A DNA stretch of 64,000 nucleotides from NCBI RefSeq assembly GCF_900199545.1, contig NZ_LT962671.1:980814-1044813 (forward strand). Reading direction: 5' to 3'. A model generated the notes under the pieces. That model had not been told where the DNA came from, ran no database searches, and saw only the letters and a program-made list of their open reading frames with translations. The position numbers and the translations under genes were made by a program. Numbering within the stretch: the stretch's first letter is position 1; each line of letters opens with the position of its first letter. This document shows, piece by piece, positions 42,628 through 50,036 of the stretch. The DNA comes from Raoultibacter massiliensis (GTDB lineage: Bacteria > Actinomycetota > Coriobacteriia > Coriobacteriales > Eggerthellaceae).

Positions 42628-43716
42628 TTACCTTTCCGTGCAGCTGATGCAAGGATCGATCGTCAGCACGATCATGTTCACATCAGCGAGATCGCATCCT
42701 GCAAGAGCGGTTGTCATACCGGCGAGGTTCTGGGAGGTGGGCGTTCTCATGCGCATGCGCTCGAGATACTTGGTCCCGTTGCCGCGCGCGTAGTAGTAGC
42801 ATTCGCCGCGCGGTTGCTCGACCACGTTGGCCGCTTCCGCCCCTGCTGCAGGCGACCCCTTGACCGGCACGTCGATATCGCCGGCGGGAATCTTCGCGAT
42901 CATCTCTTCGATGACGTCGATCGACTGGAGCACCTCGAGAGCACGAACCTTGACGCGGGCGTAGCAATCGCCTTGCGTATCGAGGATCGGCTGGAAGTCG
43001 GATAGATCGCCGTAGCCTCCGTTGCCGATCGAGCGCACGTCGTTGTTGACGTTCGAAGCGCGGGCGAACGGCCCGACCATGCACAGGTTGACGGCATCCT
43101 GCTCGCTGATGTAGCCGACGCCGACCGTGCGGTTCTTGACCGAGCTATCTTTCAGGAACGCATTGCAGATCTGGCGGTATTCGTCTTTGATGCCCTCAAG
43201 CGTCGACTTCATGAGTTCGAACTGGGACGGATCGATGTCGCGCACCACGCCGCCTACTTTGACGACCGAGAAGATGACGCGGCCGCCCGTGGTCGCCTCG
43301 AACACGTCGAGCACGCGCTCGCGAAGCCTCCAGCAATGCATGAACAGACTCTCGAATCCGAACGCATCGGCCGCAAGGCCCATCCACAAGATGTGCGAAT
43401 GGATACGGGAAAGCTCGTGCCAGATGACGCGCAGGTACTCGGCGCGTTTGGGAATCTCGACGCCCATGAGGCGCTCGACGGTCTCGGCGTAGCCGAGCGA
43501 GTGGCCGAACGCGCAGATGCCGCAGATGCGTTCGGCAACGTAGATGAACTGGTTGTAATCGCGCGTCTCCACGAGTTTTTCAAGACCGCGGTGGATGAAC
43601 CCGATCTGAGGAATCGCCTCGATGACCTTCTCGTCCTCGACGACCAGGTCGAGGTGAAGCGGCTCGGGCAACACCGGGTGCTGGGGCCCGAAGGGAATGA
43701 CGGTCGCTTTTCCCAT
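42628..43716 (-). CDS. echE: Ech hydrogenase large subunit ([NiFe] site)
   Basis: A 362-aa group 4 [NiFe] hydrogenase large subunit. The active-site cysteines are present: Cys65 and Cys68 (ERICGICAFGHS) and Cys356 and Cys359 in the terminal DPCISCTER. Hence it is a hydrogenase rather than a complex I NuoD. The chain stops right after this motif, with no removable C-terminal peptide, as known for EchE/CooH-type subunits. The ATG at 43716 follows AAGGTGAG. It oxidises ferredoxin to make H2, or the reverse, coupled to ion transport. Confidence 0.95.
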   Translation of the reverse strand: MGKATVIPFGPQHPVLPEPLHLDLVVEDEKVIEAIPQIGFIHRGLEKLVETRDYNQFIYVAERICGICAFGHSLGYAETVERLMGVEIPKRAEYLRVIWHELSRIHSHILWMGLAADAFGFESLFMHCWRLRERVLDVFEATTGGRVIFSVVKVGGVVRDIDPSQFELMKSTLEGIKDEYRQICNAFLKDSSVKNRTVGVGYISEQDAVNLCMVGPFARASNVNNDVRSIGNGGYGDLSDFQPILDTQGDCYARVKVRALEVLQSIDVIEEMIAKIPAGDIDVPVKGSPAAGAEAANVVEQPRGECYYYARGNGTKYLERMRMRTPTSQNLAGMTTALAGCDLADVNMIVLTIDPCISCTER

Positions 43717-43717
43717 G

Positions 43718-44404
43718 CTACTCACCTTCTTTCTGATCGGCTTCGGCAGATGCCTCGGCTGCTTCTTTCTTCGCCGCCTCGCGAGCTGCTTTCGCCTCCA
43801 TGGCGGCCTTGAGCTTCGCCGCTTTCTCGGGATCGAGGTTGGCGATCTTGTCGGCTTTTGCAGCTTCTGCTGCGGCGGCTTCCTTCTTGGCTTTCGCCTC
43901 CATGGCAGCGCGAACCTTTGCGGCCTTCTCGGGATCCATACCCGCGAGCTTCGCTTCCATATCGTCCGCCGCGCTCGCACCGTCGGCCTTGGCCGCCTTG
44001 GCTGCTTTCGCCGCAGCAAGCTTTTCCGCTTTCTCGCGTGCCGCCTTCTGGGCGGGAGAGATGACCGTCATGGGCTCTGCCTGGGCCACATGGTAGAATT
44101 TCCCGCCGAAATCGATGGCGATTCCTTCGATTTCAACCCCGAACAGATCATGTGCTTCGTTCTCGAACACGAATGCCTCGAGGAATATATCGGTGATGGA
44201 CGGCACCTTTGTGCCCTTCTTCACACCTTCGATCGTGAACATCTTCAGATCTGCGCCGAGCATGTAGGCGTACTGCAGGTCGATGCCGTTTTCGGTATTG
44301 ACGGCGAGCATCTGCACGTAGCGGTAGCCGCGCTCTTTCATGTCGGCCGCGCACTGCTTAACGTTCGAAAGCTCAAGCGGAAGGAACTCCGTTTGCAAGC
44401 TCAT
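43718..44404 (-). CDS. echD: Ech hydrogenase NuoC-like subunit with Ala/Lys-rich tail
   Basis: A 228-aa protein. Residues 1-125 are the 30-kDa/NuoC-like subunit that supports EchE (DIFLEAFVFENEAHDLFGVE is typical). The remaining 100 residues are an unusual Ala/Lys/Glu-rich, probably helical tail. It contains the unit DPEKAAK-x-x-AAMEAKA twice (about 162-178 and 196-212), plus AAKAAKA runs. The ATG at 44404 follows AAAGGAG with 7-nt spacing. The tail is not needed for the subunit fold; it may interact with something else (inference). Confidence 0.9.
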   Translation of the reverse strand: MSLQTEFLPLELSNVKQCAADMKERGYRYVQMLAVNTENGIDLQYAYMLGADLKMFTIEGVKKGTKVPSITDIFLEAFVFENEAHDLFGVEIEGIAIDFGGKFYHVAQAEPMTVISPAQKAAREKAEKLAAAKAAKAAKADGASAADDMEAKLAGMDPEKAAKVRAAMEAKAKKEAAAAEAAKADKIANLDPEKAAKLKAAMEAKAAREAAKKEAAEASAEADQKEGE

Positions 44405-44406
44405 GC

Positions 44407-44850
44407 TCACGCTCCTTTCTTTTGGGCTTCGAGGGCCTTCGCCTTCTCGTCGAGGATCCCGAGACCCTGGACGACGGCGTCGATGATGGCCTCGGGCCTC
44501 ACCGCGCACCCCGGCGCGTACACGTCGACCGGGATCGCCTTGTCCACGCCCCCGATGACGTTGTAGCAATCGTGGAAGATGCCGGCCGAGCATGCGCAGA
44601 TGCCGCATGCGATAACGACCTTCGGCTCGACCATCTGGTTGTATATCTCTTGGACGACCTTTATGTTCTGCTCGTTCACGCTTCCGGTGACGAGGAAGAT
44701 GTCGGCGTGCTTCGGGTTGCCGGTGTTGATGATGCCGAAGCGCTCGACATCGTAGCCGGGGCACAGCGCCGCGAGCACTTCGATGTCGCAGCCGTTGCAG
44801 CTCGACCCGTCGTAGTGGATGACCCACGGCGATTTCGTTGCGTAAGACAT
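44407..44850 (-). CDS. echC: Ech hydrogenase small subunit (NuoB-like)
   Basis: A 147-aa subunit with the proximal [4Fe-4S] ligands: CNGCD (Cys18 and 21), ACGICACSAGIF and YAPGCAVRPEA. It passes electrons from EchF to the NiFe site. The ATG at 44850 lies 7 nt after AAAGGGGGT; an ATG at 44856 is too close to it. The end overlaps no gene; the EchD start is 2 bp downstream. Confidence 0.93.
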   Translation of the reverse strand: MSYATKSPWVIHYDGSSCNGCDIEVLAALCPGYDVERFGIINTGNPKHADIFLVTGSVNEQNIKVVQEIYNQMVEPKVVIACGICACSAGIFHDCYNVIGGVDKAIPVDVYAPGCAVRPEAIIDAVVQGLGILDEKAKALEAQKKGA

Positions 44851-44863
44851 ATGCATACCCCCT

Positions 44864-45733
44864 TTACAGATACGCGAGGACGGCTATGTTGACTCCGCCC
44901 GCCACGAGTGCGACGACCCATGCCGATTTCAGCATGGCCTGCCACTTGACGCGGGCGAAGTTGTTGTCGATCCAGATCTCGAGGAAGTAGATGAGGACGA
45001 CGGCCACGATCGCGATTGCGAACGAAAGCGGATTGCCCCAGATGAAGAACATGCCCGTCCACCCGAGAAACAAGATGTTCTCACACCAGTGCATGATCTC
45101 GACCTTGGCGAGCGTCGGTCCGCTCATCTCGGTGGTGATGCCCTTGACGAGCTCTTGATGGGCGTGGTGCGAATATGACAGGTCAAACGGCGATTTACGC
45201 AGCTTGATCGTCAAGATGAACAGGAATCCGAGGAACACGAGCCAGATGTTCGTGATGATCGGAGCGTCGAGCGAAAGCACGCCTGCCACATCGAAGGTGC
45301 CAGCCGCCATGAAGAACCCGACGGCCATGAACAGCACCATAGGCTCGTAAGCCATGACCTGGAGCGTTTCGCGTCCCGCACCGATCTCGGCGTAGGGAGA
45401 GCGCGTCGAGTATGCGGCCACGATGAAGAACAGGGCCGACAGCGTGATGACGAACACGCTCATGAGCAGGTTGCCGCCGCTGAAGAAGATGCCGCCTGCA
45501 AGGATCGTGAACACGAGAGCGCAGGTGATGTAGACGCTCTCAGACGAATTGACGCTTACGTTCTCTTTGCCGAGAAGCTTGCGCACGTCGTAGTACGGCT
45601 GTAGCAGAGGAGGCCCTACCCTGCCCTGCATGCGTGCGGAGATGATGCGATCGACGCCTGCAAGCAGGCAGCCCAGCACGGGGGCGACGATGGCGAAAAC
45701 GATTGTGGCTATGATGATGGCGATGATGTTCAT
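44864..45733 (-). CDS. echB: Ech hydrogenase membrane subunit (NuoH-like)
   Basis: A 289-aa protein with about eight transmembrane helices and the conserved loop RISARMQGRVGPPLLQPYYDVRKLLGKE. The later AYEPMVLFMAV and KSPFDLSYSHHAHQELVKG segments are also typical of HyfC/EchB/NuoH. It anchors the hydrophilic arm and takes part in ion translocation. Confidence 0.93.
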   Translation of the reverse strand: MNIIAIIIATIVFAIVAPVLGCLLAGVDRIISARMQGRVGPPLLQPYYDVRKLLGKENVSVNSSESVYITCALVFTILAGGIFFSGGNLLMSVFVITLSALFFIVAAYSTRSPYAEIGAGRETLQVMAYEPMVLFMAVGFFMAAGTFDVAGVLSLDAPIITNIWLVFLGFLFILTIKLRKSPFDLSYSHHAHQELVKGITTEMSGPTLAKVEIMHWCENILFLGWTGMFFIWGNPLSFAIAIVAVVLIYFLEIWIDNNFARVKWQAMLKSAWVVALVAGGVNIAVLAYL

Positions 45734-45746
45734 GTCTGCCCCCTTT

Positions 45747-47693
45747 CTACAGCAAGCCCGGCAGGCCGACGGCGGCGACCGCGAAGGCCGCGACGATCAA
45801 AATGGTGCACATGATCGTGCCGACGGGCGCAATGAGCTTCTCGCCGAATACCGATTCCAGATACCAGTTGCGCGCAGTTGCCTTGGTCTCCTGCGAAAGC
45901 GAGTTTTGGAACGTGCGCTCGCTGTTGTCGATGCTCACGCCCGACAGGTACACGTCGACCTTGCGCGCCTTGCTCTTGCCGAGGCCGGCGAACAGCACGA
46001 TGACGATGAAGATGACGGCCACGCTCGCTATCCACAGGTTGTCGGCCGCAATGCCCGCTGCAACGGTTCCGTAGACGCTGTACACGTACGGCTCGACGAT
46101 CGCCCACGAGATCGCAGGGATGCAGATGCAGCATGCGATGACCAGAACGGCCATGAGCGAGATCGACACCCATTCGCTGCGATGCACGGTTATCTCGTCG
46201 TTCTTCGGCTCGGCGGCGATGCCCGAAAGCTTGCCGAGCCATTTGCCCCAGAACATGAACGTTGCGGCGGAGCCGAACGCAAGCAGGATGATGAGCGCGA
46301 TGTTGCCCGTCTCGACGAAGGAAACGAGCGTCGCCCATTTGGCGATCAGCATGCCGAACGGGGCGATGAACATGCACATGATGCCGAGCATCATGAAGCG
46401 AGCGAGACGCGGCATGCGTTCGAACAGAAGATCCATGTCCTCGATGTCGCGGCTGCCGATATGGTGCTCGGCCGTGCCGACGCACAAAAACAGCAGCGAT
46501 TTGGCGATCGCGTGGAACAAAACGAGGAACGTCGCGGCCCAAACCGCCTCAGGCGTGCCGACACCGGCGCATGCCACGATGAGGCCGAGGTTCGCAATGG
46601 TCGAATACGCGAGCACGCGCTTGGCGTTGCTCTGGGAGATGGCCATGAACGAGCACAGCGTGAACGTGATGCCGCCCACGAGCACGACCATGAGGCTCGG
46701 CACGACGGTCATGAAGTTGCCCGAGAACGATGCAGTGCCCGCATAGAAGATGGGTGCGAGCTTGACGAGCAGGAAGACGCCTGCCTTCACCATGGTGGAC
46801 GAATGCAGCAGCGCGCTTGTGGGGGTCGGGGCGACCATGGCGCCCAGAAGCCACATATGAAACGGCATCTGCGCCGCTTTCGTGATGCCCGCGAAGGCAA
46901 GGCAGGTAACCGGAAGCACGACGACGACGGGGTTCTGGATGCCGTACACGATGAAATCGACGAACGAGAGCGTTCCCAAGCCGATGACCATGAAGTACAG
47001 CGCGCCCAAAAAACCGAGCCCGCCGAGTATGTTCATGATGATCTGGCGGAAGGCGTTCTTAATAGCCTCGTCGGTCTTCGTGTAGCCGATGAGCAAGAAC
47101 GAACAGACCGTGGTAACCTCCCAGGCCGCGAACAGCCACATCATGTTGTTCGAGAACACGATGCCGAACATGGCCGAAAGGAACAGGAACATGAGCGCAA
47201 AAAACGTCGGCCTGCGGTCGGGCTCGTCGGCGTGGTGCGCCTGGAAATCCTCCATGTAGCCGATCGCGTACACGCAGATGCCCGATCCGATGATGCCGAT
47301 GACGAGCGCCATCAAAAGGGAAAGCGAATCGAGATAAAGGCCGTACTGGACCGTGACGTGATGCGCGAACCCGAACTCGAGCACAAGCGTGCCGACGACT
47401 TGGATGATCGCAAGCACCGAGGCGAGAACGTTTCTGTACTTCACGCCGTAGGCGAGTATGACGACGGCGATCAGAATGCTGATGCCCGTACATACGTAGT
47501 CGATCACCGGCGACATGTACTCGAAGTACACTCCCCCGGCACCGAGATAGGTTCCCGCTAGCAGCACGGATGCGAGGCCGATGACAAGGGCCGAAACGCT
47601 GACAATCACTTTTCTCGCTTGGTTGTTCTTCACGACGAACAAAACCGCCGCAACAACCAGCGGGAAAAGGATTAGAAATCCAAGCATACCCAC
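45747..47693 (-). CDS. echA: Ech hydrogenase membrane subunit (NuoL/MrpA-like)
   Basis: A 648-aa antiporter-like subunit with about 14-16 helices. It carries the proton-path signature MWLFAAWEVTTVCSFLLIGY, LGAMVAPTPTSALLHSSTMVKAGVFLL and HAIAKSLLFLC. It is the first gene of the operon; the whole set runs A-F as in known Ech hydrogenases. The GTG at 47693 is 6 nt after GGGGGA; an ATG at 47687 is an alternative. Confidence 0.92.
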   Translation of the reverse strand: MGMLGFLILFPLVVAAVLFVVKNNQARKVIVSVSALVIGLASVLLAGTYLGAGGVYFEYMSPVIDYVCTGISILIAVVILAYGVKYRNVLASVLAIIQVVGTLVLEFGFAHHVTVQYGLYLDSLSLLMALVIGIIGSGICVYAIGYMEDFQAHHADEPDRRPTFFALMFLFLSAMFGIVFSNNMMWLFAAWEVTTVCSFLLIGYTKTDEAIKNAFRQIIMNILGGLGFLGALYFMVIGLGTLSFVDFIVYGIQNPVVVVLPVTCLAFAGITKAAQMPFHMWLLGAMVAPTPTSALLHSSTMVKAGVFLLVKLAPIFYAGTASFSGNFMTVVPSLMVVLVGGITFTLCSFMAISQSNAKRVLAYSTIANLGLIVACAGVGTPEAVWAATFLVLFHAIAKSLLFLCVGTAEHHIGSRDIEDMDLLFERMPRLARFMMLGIMCMFIAPFGMLIAKWATLVSFVETGNIALIILLAFGSAATFMFWGKWLGKLSGIAAEPKNDEITVHRSEWVSISLMAVLVIACCICIPAISWAIVEPYVYSVYGTVAAGIAADNLWIASVAVIFIVIVLFAGLGKSKARKVDVYLSGVSIDNSERTFQNSLSQETKATARNWYLESVFGEKLIAPVGTIMCTILIVAAFAVAAVGLPGLL

Positions 47694-47733
47694 GTGGCTT
47701 CCCCCTTCGAATAAAGTGCATTCTTACAGTAAT

Positions 47734-47749
47734 GGCGGCACGAGCCGCC
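47734..47749. promoter_or_regulatory. 6-bp perfect hairpin/dyad in the Ech leader
   Basis: GGCGGC-ACGA-GCCGCC lies 41-56 bp before the EchA start. It could be an operator or a leader hairpin. No clear promoter boxes were found beside it. Confidence 0.35.
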
Positions 47750-47914
47750 GAATAAACTCTAGCAAAGAAAGGCCTCCTGCCTGCCCAGCGGCTCAGACGT
47801 GGGTTTTTTATTCGGTCAGCGGGACGATTCGCAACCAAACGAGAAACGATCGGTCGAATACGGAAGGCAGGCGGCAGAGCATCTTTTTTCTTCTATAAAT
47901 CATACTGATATGCT

Positions 47915-47932
47915 AGGATTATAATATATCCT
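47915..47932 (+). promoter_or_regulatory. -10 box framed by an inverted repeat, before the MOSC gene
   Basis: TATAAT (47920-47925) is framed by AGGAT (47915-47919) and ATCCT (47928-47932). It lies 36-53 bp before the MOSC start. The symmetry around the -10 box suggests that a repressor may cover the promoter. No -35 box is clear. The rest of 47694-47967 shows no gene. Confidence 0.45.
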
Positions 47933-47967
47933 GATGCAAGATTATTTCAGACGAGAAAGGATCAGGA

Positions 47968-48405
47968 ATGGGAACTGTGAAGGCTGTATGCGTAAGCGAG
48001 GCGAAGGGCGTGCAGAAGTCCGACGTGGGTTCGGCTGCCATCGAAGCCGATTTCGGGATCGTCGGCGATGCCCATGCGGGCAAATGGCATCGCCAGGTAA
48101 GCCTGCTGTCTTTCGAGAGCATCGAGGATTTCAAGGCCCGCGGCGCCGAAGTGGTCGACGGCTCGTTCGGCGAGAACCTCATCATAGAGGGCATCGACGT
48201 AAAGGCACTCCCCATCGGCACCAAGCTTGCCTGCAACGACGTGCGCATGGAGATCACGCAGATCGGAAAAGAGTGCCACAGCCACTGCGCGATCTACCAT
48301 CGCATGGGCGATTGCATCATGCCCCGGGAAGGCGTGTTCGCCCGAGTGCTTTCGGGTGGCACGGTCAGCAAGGGCGATTCGATCGAGGTTTGCGGCGAAG
48401 ACTAA
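47968..48405 (+). CDS. MOSC-domain protein
   Basis: A 145-aa stand-alone MOSC domain. Conserved elements include IVGDAHAGKWHRQVSLLS, FGENLIIEGID and the Cys in GKECHSHCAIY that is equivalent to the conserved MOSC cysteine. MOSC domains bind molybdenum cofactor or transfer sulfur to it. This fits a genome with a large molybdoenzyme, though it is not in that operon. AAAGGA precedes the ATG at 47968. Confidence 0.9.
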   Translation: MGTVKAVCVSEAKGVQKSDVGSAAIEADFGIVGDAHAGKWHRQVSLLSFESIEDFKARGAEVVDGSFGENLIIEGIDVKALPIGTKLACNDVRMEITQIGKECHSHCAIYHRMGDCIMPREGVFARVLSGGTVSKGDSIEVCGED

Positions 48406-48639
48406 GGCGGCCTCCTTCGCGTTCCCTCTTATGTTTTTGTCGATTTCGTCGCACAAGGCTCGCTCTACGTGTTGATATCATGTGCAGCCCACATCTATTT
48501 CGCATTGCGGAGCCGATTCGGGGCGTGACCCCCTAGACTCATAGGTGCGGCATACAGTCGCTTTATTATCGGCAACGCGTTCAACATGGTTGCAAGCGTC
48601 GCCAGCATTTGCCCTGCGGGGTAGGAAGTTAGGTTTTAC

Positions 48640-48843
48640 ATGTCTACAGGTACAGTCAAGTGGTTCAGCTCTGAAAAAGGTTACGGCTTCATCTCTCAGG
48701 AAGGCGGCGAAGATCTCTTCGTCCACTTCAGCGAAATCCAGGGAGAGGGCTTCAAGAACCTCGAAGAGCATGACCAGGTTGAGTTCGTCATTGCCAAAGG
48801 CTCCAACGGTAAGAACCAGGCCACTCAGGTTCGCGTTCTTTAA
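48640..48843 (+). CDS. Cold-shock protein (CspA family)
   Basis: A 67-aa single cold-shock domain with RNP1 (KGYGFI) and RNP2 (DLFVHF) motifs. It binds single-stranded RNA and DNA. The ATG at 48640 is preceded by AGG 6 nt upstream. The gap 48406-48639 is longer than needed for a promoter and may hold a structured cold-shock leader, as known for cspA; I see no clear element there. A strong terminator follows at 48866. Confidence 0.96.
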   Translation: MSTGTVKWFSSEKGYGFISQEGGEDLFVHFSEIQGEGFKNLEEHDQVEFVIAKGSNGKNQATQVRVL

Positions 48844-48865
48844 ATAAAAAACGAAGTACACCTTG

Positions 48866-48890
48866 AAGCGGCCCGAAAGGGCCGCTTTTT
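48866..48890 (+). terminator. Rho-independent terminator of the cold-shock gene
   Basis: AAGCGGCCC (48866-48874) and GGGCCGCTT (48879-48887) form a perfect 9-bp stem with a GAAA loop, followed by TTT. It starts 22 bp after the stop codon. Confidence 0.93.
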
Positions 48891-48893
48891 CGT

Positions 48894-48929
48894 GGGGCGG
48901 TTCGGTTTGACACACAACCGAACCGCCCC
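48894..48929. terminator. 14-bp perfect hairpin between convergent genes
   Basis: GGGGCGGTTCGGTT (48894-48907) pairs with AACCGAACCGCCCC (48916-48929) across an 8-nt loop. It lies between the cold-shock gene and the minus-strand GlsB-like gene and 27 bp from the latter's stop. There is no direct U-tract, so it may act as a backup or bidirectional terminator. Confidence 0.6.
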
Positions 48930-48956
48930 GCTCTTCTTAACCGTGCAATGCGCTTG

Positions 48957-49211
48957 CTAAGCCGTGCGCCTGCCGGTCAGCAGGTTGATTATGGCGATCA
49001 GGATGATCGATCCGACCAGCGCTACGACGAACGACCAGACATTGAAGCCGGTGAAGCCCGATGCACCGAAAAAGCTCATGACGAATCCGCCGATAAGCGC
49101 ACCGACGATGCCCGTCACGATGTTTTTCAAAAGGCCTCCCTCGGTTTTCATGATCATGTTTCCAATCCAGCCCGCCAGGCCGCCTATGATAATCCAAACT
49201 ACGATGCTCAT
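48957..49211 (-). CDS. GlsB/YeaQ/YmgE-family small membrane protein
   Basis: An 84-aa protein made of three hydrophobic helices with the family pattern IIGGLAGWIGNMIMK, GIVGALIGGFV and GSIILIAIINLL. Members are stress-induced in other bacteria; their action is not known. AAAGGAG lies 7 nt before the ATG at 49211. Confidence 0.92.
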   Translation of the reverse strand: MSIVVWIIIGGLAGWIGNMIMKTEGGLLKNIVTGIVGALIGGFVMSFFGASGFTGFNVWSFVVALVGSIILIAIINLLTGRRTA

Positions 49212-49397
49212 GGTCGTGCTCCTTTCCTCTGTTATAGGTGCTTGGGTTCACCATAGATGAGCATCCGAGTAATCCATTCGGGAAACGTCGATCGTGAGCG
49301 CACCGTATACGCTGCGTTTCCAAAGGAAACCGAGCGGATTGCGTTTCGTTACCGCAAGCAGGGATTCGGAATCAGCTTGCGCTTCGTTCTGAACTGC

Positions 49398-49435
49398 TTG
49401 CATGAACATGCAACGTGCAGCCAATCCCTTATAAT
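49398..49435 (+). promoter_or_regulatory. Palindrome and TATAAT before the GNAT remnant
   Basis: TTGCATG-AA-CATGCAA (49398-49413) is a perfect 7-bp inverted repeat. A TATAAT follows at 49430-49435, only 8 bp before the first possible ATG at 49444. No -35 fits at 17 bp. Together they look like a promoter with an operator, though the gene behind is damaged. The rest of 49212-49443 shows nothing else. Confidence 0.4.
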
Positions 49436-49443
49436 CAAGGCAT

Positions 49444-49773
49444 ATGTCGAACGATCGCTGGATGGAGACCATGAACGCACCTCCCCTCGAAACGAACCGC
49501 TTGATTCTGCGGAAATTCTCAATAGGCGATCTGCCTGCGATATTCGATATCTTCAGCGACAAGGAAGCCAACGAGTATTTGCCATGGTTTCCCCTGGAGT
49601 CGATGGAGCAGGCGCTTGCGCTGTTCGAACGAAGGCAGCCGAAGAACCTGCTGGTTACGTTCAGGATGTATCAGATGAATCTCGATGGCAACGACATGCG
49701 GGTTTTCAGGGGATACTGGGATATGCATCCCGTTCACTTCATCGAAGACCTTCAGCCGGCTTCATCCGACTGA
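49444..49773 (+). pseudogene. RimJ/RimL-type GNAT acetyltransferase with internal deletion
   Basis: A 109-aa frame. The beginning (PPLETNRLILRKFSIGDLPAIFDIFSDKE) is the usual N-terminus of a 170-190-aa GNAT protein, and the end (FRMYQMNLDGNDMRVFRGYWDMHPVHFIE) is the usual C-terminus. The middle, which should contain the acetyl-CoA-binding R/Q-x-x-G-x-G/A loop, is missing: the text jumps at ALFERRQPKNLLVTF. The frame is kept. Without the CoA site the product cannot be an acetyltransferase, so this is best read as a remnant. An ATG at 49471 is an alternative start. Confidence 0.7.
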
Positions 49774-49813
49774 AGGTCGGTTCGGATTCGCCCCCGCAAT
49801 CGGAAGATGAAAG

Positions 49814-49845
49814 AAAAATGGGCAGCCGATGATCGGCTGCCCATT
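49814..49845 (-). terminator. Terminator of the tRNA-Pro gene
   Basis: On the minus strand, AATGGGCAGCCGA pairs with TCGGCTGCCCATT around a short loop and is followed by TTTTTC. It begins 9 bp after the tRNA 3' end. On the plus strand it also follows the GNAT remnant. Confidence 0.88.
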
Positions 49846-49853
49846 GGTTAATC

Positions 49854-49930
<77 letters not shown>

Positions 49931-50036
49931 TTCGTGCATGCTTTCGATCATCCTCAAAAGCAGCGTTGTCTATCTTAGTGGTAATCCCCGTCCATTTCAA
50001 GAGCCGATTTCACGATTGCGGGAGTTTTTTCACATG

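Noticed and set aside
42628..44019. EchE reading extended to a 463-aa protein
   Set aside because: The extra 101 codons lie within echD in another frame; MGKATVIPFGPQHP at 43716 is the usual N-terminus.
45630..47561. A 643-codon plus-strand frame across echA
   Set aside because: Antisense shadow of a clear 14-helix membrane protein; the translation is full of Asp/His/Arg and resembles nothing.
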